A stretch of DNA of 47,713 nt from an uncultured Bacteroidales bacterium (GTDB taxonomy: Bacteria > Bacteroidota > Bacteroidia > Bacteroidales > UBA932), in contig CAMHIP010000005.1 of assembly GCA_946185205.1 (NCBI GenBank), positions 1-47,713 of the forward strand, written 5' to 3'. The notes beneath the pieces are model-generated. The model was not told the DNA's origin, searched no databases, and worked only from the letters and a program-made list of their open reading frames with translations. Shown here in pieces: positions 1 through 8,256 of the stretch; within the stretch, counting starts at the first letter, position 1, and every line of letters starts with the position of its first letter. A program made the position numbers and the translations under genes.

Positions 1-537
1 ATGTTCCTCAAGGCGCCGCTCAAATACAACCGCATCAGCAGCGGTTTCTCCTATGCCCGCAGGCACCCGGTCACCGGGCAGGTACGGCCCCACACGGCCG
101 TGGATTACGCCGCGCCGACCGGCACGCCCGTCCACGCCATCGGCGACGGCACCGTGATGCGCATCGGCTGGGATCCGGGCGGCGGAGGCAACCGCATCCG
201 GCTCAAGCACGCCCAGGGCTACGAGACCAGCTACATGCACCTGTCGAAATACGCCCCCGGGCTCAAGGCAGGCACCCGCGTCTCGCAGGGACAGATCATC
301 GGCTATGTCGGTGCCACCGGCACGGCCACGGGGCCGCACCTCGATTTCCGCGTGTTCCAGAACGGCAAGGCCATCGATCCGCTGTCGCTCAACTCCCCCG
401 CCTCGGAGCCGCTGGATGCGAAATACCTCGATGAGTTCAACGCGCTGTACGAGCGCCTGCTGGCGGAACTGACCGGTGCTCCTTCCGAAGGCCCGAGCGT
501 CATTCCGGCAGAAGAGCCGGCATCTCCGTCCGAATGA
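1..537 (+). CDS. M23 family metallopeptidase (LytM-like), 5' end cut by window
   Basis: Probable peptidoglycan endopeptidase or regulator of the LytM/M23 type, acting in the periplasm. The visible part is the catalytic domain: HxxxD zinc motif at residues 31-35 (HTAVD), the HLS-type histidine at 80, and the last motif GPHLDF at 112-116. In classical M23 enzymes this last motif is HxH; here it reads H113-L-D115, a form I remember from Bacteroidetes homologues, so the site may still bind zinc. The frame opens at base 1 with ATG, but the first residues already match the start of the peptidase domain, so the true start with signal peptide is almost certainly upstream of the window. The last dozen or so codons are encoded by a palindromic repeat (499-527), so the C-terminal tail is probably not functional sequence. 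It overlaps trmO by four bases (ATGA). Confidence 0.85.
   Translation: MFLKAPLKYNRISSGFSYARRHPVTGQVRPHTAVDYAAPTGTPVHAIGDGTVMRIGWDPGGGGNRIRLKHAQGYETSYMHLSKYAPGLKAGTRVSQGQIIGYVGATGTATGPHLDFRVFQNGKAIDPLSLNSPASEPLDAKYLDEFNALYERLLAELTGAPSEGPSVIPAEEPASPSE
499..527 (+). repeat. Palindromic repeat copy, inside 3' end of M23 gene
   Basis: Degenerate copy of the dispersed palindrome: arm ATTCCGGC, loop AGAAGA, arm GCCGGCAT (one mismatch), flanked by GTC and CTCC as in other copies. It is translated in frame as the SVIPAEEPASPS tail of the peptidase. Confidence 0.7.
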
Positions 538-1208
538 AAATGGAACTGACTGCTGTTGCCCATTTCCGTTCTCCCCTGCCGGAGAAATTCGGCCTGCCGC
601 GACAGGCCGGCGTGGTGTCGTCGCTGCGCGGCACGGTGGTCCTCGAGCCGGACTTCCGCACCCCGGAAGCCCTGCGCGGGCTGGAGGATTTCGACTACCT
701 CTGGCTGATCTGGGGCTTCCATCTCAACCGGGAGAAATCCTCCGCGGGGCTCACGGTCCGTCCGCCCCGGCTGGGCGGCAACGAACGCGTGGGCGTCTTC
801 GCGTCCCGTTCTCCCTACCGTCCCAATCCCCTGGGCCTGAGCTCCGTACAGATCGAGTCCGTGGATGCGGAGCGCGGAGAAATCCATGTCCTGGGTGCCG
901 ACCTGGCGGACGGCACGCCCATCTATGACATCAAGCCCTACGTGGCCTATGCCGACAGCCATCCCGGCGTACGCAGCGGCTTCGTCGACGGCAAGCCCTG
1001 GAAACCGCTGCAGGTCGTCCTCCCCCGCGAATTCTTCCCCTGCTTCAGCCCCGAGAGCATCGACGGCCTGTTTGAAATCCTCTCCCAGGATCCCCGACCC
1101 CCGTACCAGGACGACCCGGAACGGGTTTACGGCCTCCTGTACGAAGGCTGCAATGTCAAATTCCGTGTCGAGAGCGGCGTCCTCACCGTCGTCGGGGTGG
1201 AATCGTGA
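534..1208 (+). CDS. trmO: tRNA (N6-threonylcarbamoyladenosine(37)-N6)-methyltransferase TrmO
   Basis: SAM-dependent enzyme that methylates t6A37 of threonine tRNAs (TsaA/YaeB family), a fine-tuning modification for decoding; cytoplasmic. The 224-residue protein has the family hallmark RPNPLGLS near residues 101-108, the preceding FASRSPYRPN block, and the C-terminal DPRPPYQ...RVYG segment seen in full-length TrmO. The N-terminal half forms the small beta-barrel SAM site and the C-terminal part the extra domain. The ATG at 534 overlaps the stop of the M23 gene (ATGA), so translation is probably coupled. The alternative +1/+2 frames here are shadows. Confidence 0.93.
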   Translation: MKMELTAVAHFRSPLPEKFGLPRQAGVVSSLRGTVVLEPDFRTPEALRGLEDFDYLWLIWGFHLNREKSSAGLTVRPPRLGGNERVGVFASRSPYRPNPLGLSSVQIESVDAERGEIHVLGADLADGTPIYDIKPYVAYADSHPGVRSGFVDGKPWKPLQVVLPREFFPCFSPESIDGLFEILSQDPRPPYQDDPERVYGLLYEGCNVKFRVESGVLTVVGVES

Positions 1209-1214
1209 TAGAAG

Positions 1215-1260
1215 TTGCACGATTCGTGCAAGGATTGCCCCGTCTTTCTGCCTACCTTTG
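1215..1260 (+). promoter_or_regulatory. Inverted repeat and -7 box ahead of hydrolase gene
   Basis: Seven bases after the trmO stop lies a perfect inverted repeat, TTGCACG-ATT-CGTGCAA (1215-1231), followed by TACCTTTG at 1253-1260, which matches the Bacteroidetes -7 box TAnnTTTG. No -33 TTG at the usual spacing is present. The palindrome covers the expected -33 region and could be an operator. It lacks a T-tract, so it is unlikely to be a terminator. Confidence 0.5.
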
Positions 1261-1285
1261 TGGCTACAGAAACGTAACACTACCC

Positions 1286-2362
1286 ATGAGAATCCACAGA
1301 TTTTTTGCAATCGCCGCGGCCCTGCTGGCCGCCGGCATGGTCTGCTCAGCCCAGACAGAGCGTTCCCAAGTCATCGAAGGCGGCGGCACCGGCCCCTGGA
1401 AGTCCGTCGCCGTGGGCGACAAGACCCTGCCGACCCATATGATCTACCGGCCGGAGAACCTCAAGGCCTACGTCGAGAAGAACGGCCCGATCCCCGTGCT
1501 GCTCTATGCCAACGGCGCCTGCGCCAACAACAGTCTCGAGATGAGTCGCCTGCTCAGCGAAGTGGCCTCCTGGGGCTATGTCGCCATCGCCATCGGCCCG
1601 TACCAGGACATGCCGGACGAGGCCTTCTACGCCCAGTGGAAGGGCGTCGTACGGGGCTGGTATCCTGAAACCAAGACCATCGCCATCATGGGCAACGGGG
1701 AGCGTCTGACCCCCTACACCGAAGCCGAACTGGCCGCCCAGGCCGCCGAGCGCGAAGCCGCGCAGAAGGCCGCGGCCGCCGCAGCGAAGAAGAACCGCGG
1801 CAAGAAAGCCGCACCGGCCCCGATGCCATTCCGTACCTATGCCCGCCAGCTGCTGGAAGCCCTCGACTGGATCACGGACCAGAATGCCAATGAAGAGAGC
1901 GAGTATTACCACCTGATCGACCTGGAGAAGGTCGCTGCGATGGGACAGTCCTGCGGCGGCGCCCAGGTCCTCGCCGTGGCCCACGACCCGCGCATCAAGA
2001 CCTGCATGATCTTCAACTCCGGCATCGGTGAGATGGAGATGAGCGGCGCGTCCAAGAAGTCGCTGAAGAATCTCCACACCCCGATGCTCTACATCAACGG
2101 CGGCAAGGCCGACGTGGCGTTCAACAATGCCAACGGCGACTGGGGCCGGATCGCAGACTGCATCCCGGTCGTGAAGATCTCCACGCTCGACGGCCACCAC
2201 GGCACCTACTACGAGAAGCACGCCGGCGCCTTCGCCGTCGTGGCCCGCATGTGGATGAACTGGCAGCTCAAGGGCGAGGTGTCCGACGCCGCCCTCTTCA
2301 TGAACGACGAATACGGGAAGGCCTTCTATCCGGATTGGACCTTCGAGCGGAAAAACTGGTAA
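1286..2362 (+). CDS. Secreted alpha/beta hydrolase
   Basis: Alpha/beta-hydrolase fold enzyme exported by a signal peptide (MRIHRFF...AAGMVCSAQ); substrate unknown. Nucleophile elbow GQSCGG with serine near residue 221, acidic residue in GGKAD, and histidine in GHHGTY near 310 make a complete Ser-Asp-His triad. Between about 150 and 180 lies an Ala/Glu/Lys-rich low-complexity insert (EAELAAQAAER..., KKNRGKK) that looks like a flexible or helical cap insertion. I chose ATG 1286 rather than the in-frame GTG at 1205 because it begins the signal peptide and lies downstream of the TACCTTTG box. The C-terminus ends one base before the stop of nnrD on the other strand. Esterases and dienelactone-hydrolase-like proteins share this layout, so the reaction is unassigned. 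Confidence 0.8.
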   Translation: MRIHRFFAIAAALLAAGMVCSAQTERSQVIEGGGTGPWKSVAVGDKTLPTHMIYRPENLKAYVEKNGPIPVLLYANGACANNSLEMSRLLSEVASWGYVAIAIGPYQDMPDEAFYAQWKGVVRGWYPETKTIAIMGNGERLTPYTEAELAAQAAEREAAQKAAAAAAKKNRGKKAAPAPMPFRTYARQLLEALDWITDQNANEESEYYHLIDLEKVAAMGQSCGGAQVLAVAHDPRIKTCMIFNSGIGEMEMSGASKKSLKNLHTPMLYINGGKADVAFNNANGDWGRIADCIPVVKISTLDGHHGTYYEKHAGAFAVVARMWMNWQLKGEVSDAALFMNDEYGKAFYPDWTFERKNW

Positions 2363-2363
2363 A

Positions 2364-3215
2364 TCAGTAAGTTACCAAAGACTGGAAAGCCTGGCTGATC
2401 TCCTCGATCAGATCCCGGCTGTTGTAGGCCTCGGCCGTGCAGTGGGCAGTCAGACTGTCGCCTGCGCGGCCGTGCAGCCATACACCCAGGACGGCGGCCG
2501 TGAGGGCGTCGTAGCCCCGTGCCAGCAGACCGCCCGTCAGGCCGGTCAGGACATCGCCGCTGCCGCCTTTGGCCATGCCCGGATTGCCGGTGGTGTTGAT
2601 GTACTTCTCCCCTTCCGGCGAATAGATTTCGGAGTGGAATCCTTTGGAGACGACCACGCAGCCCGTCTTCTTGCAGAGATCCAGGACGGCGGCGTCCTTC
2701 TCTTCCGGGGACTCCCAGGTGACCAGGCGCCGGAGTTCGCCCTCGTGGGGCGTCATCACGGAGCCGGCCGGGATCTTGCCCAGCAGTTCCGGGTGCACGG
2801 ACAGGATACTGAGCGCGTCGGCGTCCAGGACCATGGGGATGTTGTCTTCCAAGGCCTTGCCCATCAGTTCCGTGAAGGCGGTCTCCGTCTGGGCGGCGCG
2901 CCCGAGGCCGGGGCCGACGGCGATGGCGTCGAAGCGGAGCAGCCCCTCCGGGATGCGGCTGAAGCACACGTCGGGATCTTCGGACAGCATGGCGGACGGG
3001 AAATTGATGACGGCCGCCTGGATGGCGTAGGACGTGGAATGCAGGGTCACCAGGCCGCAGCCGGACTTGAGAGCGGCACCCGTGGCCAGCACGGCCGCAC
3101 CGGGCATGGCCTGGCAGCCGCCGACCAGCAGCAGATGGCCGTAATCCCCTTTATGGCTGACATCCGCGCGTGTCTTGAGCAGCGGACGCAAGAAGGCAGA
3201 ATCAATCTTATTCAT
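2364..3215 (-). CDS. nnrD: ADP/ATP-dependent NAD(P)H-hydrate dehydratase
   Basis: Repairs damaged NAD(P)H by dehydrating the S-form of NADHX/NADPHX at the expense of ADP or ATP; cytoplasmic. The 283-residue protein is the stand-alone YjeF C-terminal (carbohydrate-kinase-like) domain: GLVTLHS, AVGPGLGR, LDADALS, MTPHEGEL and the catalytic NPGMAKGGSGDVLTG near 218-232. The epimerase (YjeF_N) domain often fused to it is absent, so it must be encoded elsewhere or missing. It is the last gene of the gcv operon, 18 bases after the DUF5715-like gene; a place next to an NADH-producing system is suggestive but not proof of a link. Confidence 0.93.
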   Translation of the reverse strand: MNKIDSAFLRPLLKTRADVSHKGDYGHLLLVGGCQAMPGAAVLATGAALKSGCGLVTLHSTSYAIQAAVINFPSAMLSEDPDVCFSRIPEGLLRFDAIAVGPGLGRAAQTETAFTELMGKALEDNIPMVLDADALSILSVHPELLGKIPAGSVMTPHEGELRRLVTWESPEEKDAAVLDLCKKTGCVVVSKGFHSEIYSPEGEKYINTTGNPGMAKGGSGDVLTGLTGGLLARGYDALTAAVLGVWLHGRAGDSLTAHCTAEAYNSRDLIEEISQAFQSLVTY

Positions 3216-3233
3216 GCTCCAAAGATAGGAAAA

Positions 3234-4034
3234 TTATTTTTGACAGGCCGTGATGTGGAAACAATGCTCTTTCCGCTCGTATTTGACCAGCACGCGGCCG
3301 GCCTGTTTCTCGTCCCGCAGCACCTCCGCCAGGACCTTGGTCAGCTCGTAGGGCTGCATGAACTCGTCGGTCTCCGTCTCGCGGAAATAGCGGCTGTGGC
3401 TGATGTCGAAGGTGGTGCCGTAGCAGTGCGAGGAATTGTCGGAGGCGTTCGGGTTGCCGCTGCGGCGCAGGCGGTCCACATCTTCTTCGGTCCGCAGGAT
3501 GGAGGTGCAGACCAGTTTGTAGATCGGGAACTGCTTGCGCGCGAGCGAGTCGTGGAAGGCCTTGGCGATGCGGTTGAGCTCGCGGGCGGCGCCCGGCGTC
3601 AGGAAAGGCACCGAATGGCGCAGTTCGTCGATCTCGAGGTAGTCCGTATTCTCGACCTTGACCAGCCGGGCCGGATCCAGGTCGTCCCGCTTCTCCGGGA
3701 CGCGGCTCAGCCCCACGGCCTTGGCTTTCTCCAGGTGTACTTCGTTGATGTCGTCGAACACCTTGCCGTAGGACATCAGTTTGGTATAGTAGATGATCTC
3801 CCGGGCTTCGGTCACGCCGGTGCCGTCCACGTCATCCCCAAGCTGCAGGGTGTCTTCCTGGCCCTCCGTCTCCCCTGCCGGCGGCTGCTGCCGCACGACG
3901 GTATCCACCTGCGCCTTCTTCTGTTTCGGGGCGCGTTCCTTTCTGCTGCAACCCCCTCCCACCAGGAATCCGAGCAGGAAGCCCAGCAGGAAAGGGGTCA
4001 GCAGAATGGCCAGCGCTTTCTGGCGCTTATTCAT
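3234..4034 (-). CDS. DUF5715-like membrane-anchored protein with M15-type metal motif
   Basis: 266 residues, uncharacterised. It starts with a hydrophobic segment (about residues 8-28) ending in GGGC29, either a loose lipobox or an N-terminal anchor, followed by a polar linker. The C-terminal domain carries S201-x-H203-x-x-G206-x-T-x-D210 and later E256-H-x-x-H260, which match the SxHxxGxAxD and Glu/His metal ligands of the M15 (LAS) D-Ala-D-Ala peptidases. I therefore infer a periplasmic peptidoglycan-directed zinc carboxypeptidase or a relative; the family assignment to DUF5715 is from memory. Its ATG overlaps the gcvPB 3' end by eight bases, so it is co-translated with the glycine cleavage genes, an unexpected neighbour for a cell-envelope protein. 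Confidence 0.6.
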   Translation of the reverse strand: MNKRQKALAILLTPFLLGFLLGFLVGGGCSRKERAPKQKKAQVDTVVRQQPPAGETEGQEDTLQLGDDVDGTGVTEAREIIYYTKLMSYGKVFDDINEVHLEKAKAVGLSRVPEKRDDLDPARLVKVENTDYLEIDELRHSVPFLTPGAARELNRIAKAFHDSLARKQFPIYKLVCTSILRTEEDVDRLRRSGNPNASDNSSHCYGTTFDISHSRYFRETETDEFMQPYELTKVLAEVLRDEKQAGRVLVKYERKEHCFHITACQK

Positions 4035-5421
4035 ATTTCAGGACCGGCTGCCGTGCGGCGGTCGTCTCGTCGGGACGCCCGATCGGCGTGTTGTGCGGTG
4101 CCGCATGCAGCATCTCCGGGTCGGACTTGGCTTCTTCGGCGATCTTGCGCATCACGGCGATGAACGCATCCAGGGTCTCCAGCGACTCCGTCTCCGTGGG
4201 CTCGATCATGATGGCCTGGTGGAACAGCAGCGGGAAGTAGATCGTGGGCGCGTGGAAGCCGTAGTCGAGCAGGCGCTTCGCCACGTCGAGCGTCGTCACG
4301 CCGTTGTCTTCCAGCAGGCCGTCGAAGACGAATTCGTGCTTGCACACCGTCGGGATGGGCAGCTTGTAGCAGTCCTTGAGCGATTCCTTGATGTAGTTGG
4401 CGCCCAGGGTGGCCAGCTTGCCGGCCATCCGGACATGCTCGCGGCCAAGCATCAGGATGTAGGCGTAGGCCCGCAGGATGATGCCGAAGTTGCCGTGGAA
4501 TCCGCTCACGTGCGGGATGTGCAGGAACGGGACCACCTTGTCGGACACGCCGACGGGGCCGCTGCCGGGACCGCCTCCGCCGTGGGGCGTGGAGAAGGTC
4601 TTGTGCAGGTTGAGATGCATGATGTCGAAGCCCATGTCGCCGGGACGGACCACGCCCAGGAGCGGGTTCATGTTGGCGCCGTCGTAATAGAGCAGGCCGC
4701 CGCAGTCATGCACGAGCTGCGCGATCTCCTTGATGTCGCGCTCGAAAAGACCGAGCGTGTTGGGATTCGTCATCATGATGCCGGCGATGTCCGGTCCGAG
4801 GAGCGGCTTGAGCGCTTCCACATCGACCAGACCGTCCTCCCGCGACTTCACGACCACGATGTCGAGGCCGCAGACTGCGGCAGAAGCCGGGTTGGTGCCG
4901 TGGGCGCTGTCCGGGACGATGACCTTGGTGCGGGCGAGGTCGCCGCGGCTCATGTGATACTCGCGCATCAGCATCAGGCCGGTGAGTTCGCCGTGGGCGC
5001 CGGCGCAGGGCAGGAAGGTGAAATGTTTCATTCCCGTGATGGCGGCGAGGGCCTTGTCCATGCCGGCATAGACCTCCAGGGCGCCTTTGACCGTCTCTTC
5101 CGGCTGCAGGGGGTGCAGACCGGTGAAGGCGGGCATGTTCGCGATCTCCTCGTTGATCTTGGGATTGTATTTCATCGTGCAGGAGCCGAGCGGGTAGAAG
5201 CCCGTATCGACGCCGAAGTTCATCTGGGACAGGTTGGTGTAATGTCTGACGACATCGACTTCGCTGACTTCCGGGAGGTCGAGCGGGGCTTCGCGCCAGA
5301 GGATGGGATTCCGGCTCTTCGGCCGGAATGACGGCTGGGCTTGACCCGGAATCTCCGGCAGCGAATACCCGGTCCGTCCGGGTTTGGAGAGTTCGAAGAT
5401 GAGTTTGTCGTAGTATTTCAT
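4027..5421 (-). CDS. gcvPB: Glycine dehydrogenase (decarboxylating) subunit 2, GcvPB
   Basis: PLP-binding subunit of the P-protein of the glycine cleavage system; with GcvPA it decarboxylates glycine and loads the aminomethyl group onto lipoyl-GcvH. The PLP lysine is in [16 protein letters not shown] near residue 274; [21 protein letters not shown] and the substrate-loop [11 protein letters not shown] are intact. Length (464) is close to the family norm. Residues 23-40 ([18 protein letters not shown]) are encoded by a composite palindromic repeat inserted in frame in the variable linker between YSLP and LPEVSE, where normal family members have an unrelated variable segment. The rest of the protein is uninterrupted, so the enzyme is probably active. 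Start is ATG 5421, 12 bases after gcvPA. Confidence 0.95.
   Translation of the reverse strand: MKYYDKLIFELSKPGRTGYSLPEIPGQAQPSFRPKSRNPILWREAPLDLPEVSEVDVVRHYTNLSQMNFGVDTGFYPLGSCTMKYNPKINEEIANMPAFTGLHPLQPEETVKGALEVYAGMDKALAAITGMKHFTFLPCAGAHGELTGLMLMREYHMSRGDLARTKVIVPDSAHGTNPASAAVCGLDIVVVKSREDGLVDVEALKPLLGPDIAGIMMTNPNTLGLFERDIKEIAQLVHDCGGLLYYDGANMNPLLGVVRPGDMGFDIMHLNLHKTFSTPHGGGGPGSGPVGVSDKVVPFLHIPHVSGFHGNFGIILRAYAYILMLGREHVRMAGKLATLGANYIKESLKDCYKLPIPTVCKHEFVFDGLLEDNGVTTLDVAKRLLDYGFHAPTIYFPLLFHQAIMIEPTETESLETLDAFIAVMRKIAEEAKSDPEMLHAAPHNTPIGRPDETTAARQPVLKYE
5305..5356 (-). repeat. Composite palindromic repeat inserted in frame in gcvPB
   Basis: Full hairpin with arms ATTCCGGC (5308-5315) and GCCGGAAT (5322-5329), followed after eight bases by a half element, GGGCTTGACCCGGAATCTC (5337-5355). 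Same family as the copies at 30250, 32269 and 44697. It encodes about 18 residues of GcvPB without breaking the frame. Confidence 0.8.
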
Positions 5422-5433
5422 ATCGCGGCCCTC

Positions 5434-6741
5434 CTAGTTGATGGATTTGACAATTTCGACGATGCGGTCCAGCTCCTCCCGGGGGTGTTTCTCCGTGACG
5501 CAGAAGGTCACGTAGCCCTCTTCCGTCTGAAGGGCGGCGAAGAAGCCGGCGTCGAGCAGCGCCTGCTGGAGTTTCTGCACGTCGCAGAGCGGCTTGAGGC
5601 AGAACTCCTTGAGGAATTCGCCGTCGAAGACCCGCTCGAACTTGCCCGTGGCAAGCAGCGCGTCGTGCAGGTAGTGGGAACCCTCGTAGCAGAGGGCGTT
5701 GAGCCGGCGCATGCCTTCCGGTCCCATCAGGGACAGATAGACCGTGCACCAGAGCGCCATCAGCGACTCGTTGGAGCAGATGTTGGACGTGGCCTTCTCG
5801 CGGCGGATATGCTGCTCGCGCGCCTGCAGGGTGAGGACGTAGCAGCGTTTGCCGGAGGCGTCGGTGGTCTGGCCGACGATGCGGCCCGGGAGTTTGCGCA
5901 TCAGGGCGGCGGTGCAGGCCATGAAGCCCACGTAAGGACCGCCGTAGCAGAGCGGAATGCCCAGGGACTGGCCGTCGCCCACGGCGATGTCGGCGCCCCA
6001 TTCGGCCGGGCTCTTGACCACGGCGAGGGCCGAAGGATCGCAGTATTCGACCAGCAGCGCGCCCCTGTCGTGGACGAGCTGCGCCAGGCCCAGGTGGCTC
6101 TCGATGACACCGAAGCGGTTGATGGACGGGACGACGACGCCGGCGAGATCCAGCACGCCCTCGGCCACCACTTCCGTCACCTTGTCCGTGACGACCAGGT
6201 TGATGCCTGCATACTTGGCGTAGGTCCGGATGGTGTCGATCACGTGCGGCAGCAGGCGGTCGGAGACGACCACGGAATTGCGCTTGCGGGTGCTGGCCAC
6301 GCACATGCGCACGGCCTCCGCCGCAGCGGTGGGACCGTCATACATCGAAGCGTTGGCACAGTCCAGCCCCGTCAGACGGCAGATCATGGACTGCCACTCG
6401 AAGATGTAACGGAGCGTGCCCTGCGAGATCTCGCACTGATACGGCGTGTAGGCCGTCAGGAATTCGCTGCGCGAAGTGATGTACGGGATGACGGCCGGCA
6501 CGTAGTGGTCGTAGGCACCCTGGCCGACGAACACCTTGAGTCGCGTATTCTTGGCGGCCAGCCCCTCGAAAAAGTCACGAACCTGCTGTTCGCTCATTGC
6601 GGACGGCAGGTCGTACTCCCCCTTGTAGATGAAATCCGCGGGGACATCGGCGTACAGGTCCTCCAGGGAACCGACACCGATCCTTTCGAGCATAATGCGG
6701 ATATCTTCCCCGGTCTGGGGAAAATAGCTGAATGCTCCCAT
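5434..6741 (-). CDS. gcvPA: Glycine dehydrogenase (decarboxylating) subunit 1, GcvPA
   Basis: Subunit 1 of the two-subunit glycine decarboxylase (P-protein), which pairs with GcvPB; it lacks the PLP lysine. 435 residues from ATG 6741, beginning MGAFSYFPQTGEDI. Family blocks FVGQGAYDHYVPAVIPYITSR, TAYTPYQCEISQGTLRYIFE and the DASMYDGPTA-like ANASMYDGPTAAAEA are all present. An upstream in-frame start at 6843 would run into gcvH in a wrong frame and is rejected. It starts five bases after the gcvH stop, so translation is probably coupled. Many Bacteroides encode a single fused GcvP; the split form here is the arrangement I associate with Alistipes and other lineages. Confidence 0.95.
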   Translation of the reverse strand: MGAFSYFPQTGEDIRIMLERIGVGSLEDLYADVPADFIYKGEYDLPSAMSEQQVRDFFEGLAAKNTRLKVFVGQGAYDHYVPAVIPYITSRSEFLTAYTPYQCEISQGTLRYIFEWQSMICRLTGLDCANASMYDGPTAAAEAVRMCVASTRKRNSVVVSDRLLPHVIDTIRTYAKYAGINLVVTDKVTEVVAEGVLDLAGVVVPSINRFGVIESHLGLAQLVHDRGALLVEYCDPSALAVVKSPAEWGADIAVGDGQSLGIPLCYGGPYVGFMACTAALMRKLPGRIVGQTTDASGKRCYVLTLQAREQHIRREKATSNICSNESLMALWCTVYLSLMGPEGMRRLNALCYEGSHYLHDALLATGKFERVFDGEFLKEFCLKPLCDVQKLQQALLDAGFFAALQTEEGYVTFCVTEKHPREELDRIVEIVKSIN

Positions 6742-6745
6742 ATCT

Positions 6746-7123
6746 TTATTTGGCGACTTCGGCGTAAGCGGCGGCGTTGAGCAGGGTGTCGAGCTCGGAC
6801 GTGTCGGACATCTCGACCTTGATGATCCAGGCCGCGTAGGCATCTTCGTTGATCAACTCGGGCTTGTCCTCCAGCTCGTCGTTGCGGGCGATGACCTTGC
6901 CGGACACCGGGGCGATGAGCTCACTGGACGTCTTGACGCTCTCCAGGGCGCCGAAATCGTCGCCGGCGCTGAGTTCGTCGTCCAGATCAGGCATATCGAC
7001 ATACGTGATGTCACCCATCTCGGCCTGGGCGAAATCGGACACGCCGACAATCGCCACGTTACCATCCACTTTGACCCATTCGTGGGACTCGCTGTAGAGG
7101 AGTCCTTCTGCAATTTTACTCAT
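6746..7123 (-). CDS. gcvH: Glycine cleavage system H protein
   Basis: Lipoyl carrier of the glycine cleavage system that shuttles the aminomethyl group from P-protein to T-protein and electrons to L-protein. 125 residues; the lipoylated lysine is K64 in ALESVKTSSELIAPVSG, with the EWVKV N-terminus and GITDFAQ-like GVSDFAQAEMGDI strand intact. It sits 11 bases after gcvT and 4 bases before gcvPA. The dihydrolipoamide dehydrogenase (L-protein) is not in this window. Confidence 0.97.
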   Translation of the reverse strand: MSKIAEGLLYSESHEWVKVDGNVAIVGVSDFAQAEMGDITYVDMPDLDDELSAGDDFGALESVKTSSELIAPVSGKVIARNDELEDKPELINEDAYAAWIIKVEMSDTSELDTLLNAAAYAEVAK

Positions 7124-7134
7124 ATTGATATCGT

Positions 7135-8238
7135 TTATTTCTTATAGTTGGTCTGATAAAAACGCTTCTTGACGACGGTGCCGGCGAAGGTCCGCTTGCG
7201 GATGCGGATCCACAGCGGCGTGCCCAGGGCGGCATAGGCGCTGTCCACCAGGGCGAAGCACAGGCTCTTCTCCAGCGAGATGGAGTGGTAGCCGGTGGTC
7301 ACGACACCCACTTCGGTGCCGTCTTCCAGCTCCACCGGATAGCCCGCGCGCGGGACGGCCTTGTCGGCGAGTTCGATGCCCACGAGCTTGCGGGCCACGC
7401 CGTCCGCCTTCTGGGCGGCAAGGGCCTCCTTGCCGATGAATTCCGGCTTGTCCAGCTTGCAGAACATGCTCAGCCCGGCCATGACCGGGGAGATCTCGGC
7501 GGTCAGTTCGTCGCCGTAGAGCGGCAGGCCCGCCTCGAAGCGGAGCGTGTCGCGGCAGCCGAGCCCGCAGGGCTTGATGCCGGCGGCGATCAGGGTCCGC
7601 CACCAGGCGCGGATCTGCTCCGGCTCGGCGTAAATCTCGAATCCGTCCTCGCCGGTGTAGCCGGTGCGGCTGACGATCACGCGGCGGCCTTCCCGCTCGG
7701 TGTCGAGGAAGGTGTAGAAGGTCAGGGAGGCGGCTTCCGGGAAGCCCAGGAGCGTGCAGACGGCCTTTTCGGACGCCGGGCCCTGGACGGCGATCTGCCC
7801 CCAGGCGTCGGACTGGTTGTCGATCCGGACGTCGAATCCGGCGGCCTGTTCCTGCATCCAGGTGTAGTCCTTGTCGATGTTGGCCGCGTTGACCACCAGC
7901 AGGTAATGCTGCGGCTCGCTCTCGCGATAGACGAGCAGGTCGTCGACGGTGCCGCCGTCGGGATACAGCATCATGCCGTAGAGGATTTTGCCGGGCTCCA
8001 TCTCGCGGATGTCGTTGGTGAAGATATGGCTCACGAAGCGCTCTGCGTCCGGGCCGCTGATGAAGATTTCACCCATGTGGGATACGTCGAAGACACCGGC
8101 CGCGTGGCGGACGGCATTGTGCTCGTCGATGATGCCGCTGTACTGGATGGGCATGTCATACCCGCCAAAAGGGCTCATCTTGGCACCGAGCTCGACGTGG
8201 AGGTCATGCAGACAAGTCTGTTTCAGGAGATTTTCCAT
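7135..8238 (-). CDS. gcvT: Glycine cleavage system T protein (aminomethyltransferase)
   Basis: Transfers the methylene of aminomethyl-lipoyl-GcvH to tetrahydrofolate and releases ammonia. 367 residues, normal length. FDVSHMGEI, the catalytic aspartate in GGTVDDLLVY (D99/D100), WGQIAVQGP, RTGYTGEDGFEIY and CRDTLRFEAGLPLYG are all present, followed by the C-terminal barrel (GVVTTGYHSISLEKSLCFALV). It is the second gene of the operon, 18 bases downstream of the unknown leading gene. Confidence 0.97.
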   Translation of the reverse strand: MENLLKQTCLHDLHVELGAKMSPFGGYDMPIQYSGIIDEHNAVRHAAGVFDVSHMGEIFISGPDAERFVSHIFTNDIREMEPGKILYGMMLYPDGGTVDDLLVYRESEPQHYLLVVNAANIDKDYTWMQEQAAGFDVRIDNQSDAWGQIAVQGPASEKAVCTLLGFPEAASLTFYTFLDTEREGRRVIVSRTGYTGEDGFEIYAEPEQIRAWWRTLIAAGIKPCGLGCRDTLRFEAGLPLYGDELTAEISPVMAGLSMFCKLDKPEFIGKEALAAQKADGVARKLVGIELADKAVPRAGYPVELEDGTEVGVVTTGYHSISLEKSLCFALVDSAYAALGTPLWIRIRKRTFAGTVVKKRFYQTNYKK

Positions 8239-8256
8239 GTTGGTTATCAGAGTGTG

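Noticed and set aside
2442..4163. 573-codon plus-strand frame
   Set aside because: Opposite strand of nnrD and the DUF5715-like gene, which have clear family motifs.
4706..6304. 532-codon minus-strand frame in gcvP
   Set aside because: Wrong frame of gcvPA/gcvPB with Arg/Pro-rich nonsense sequence.
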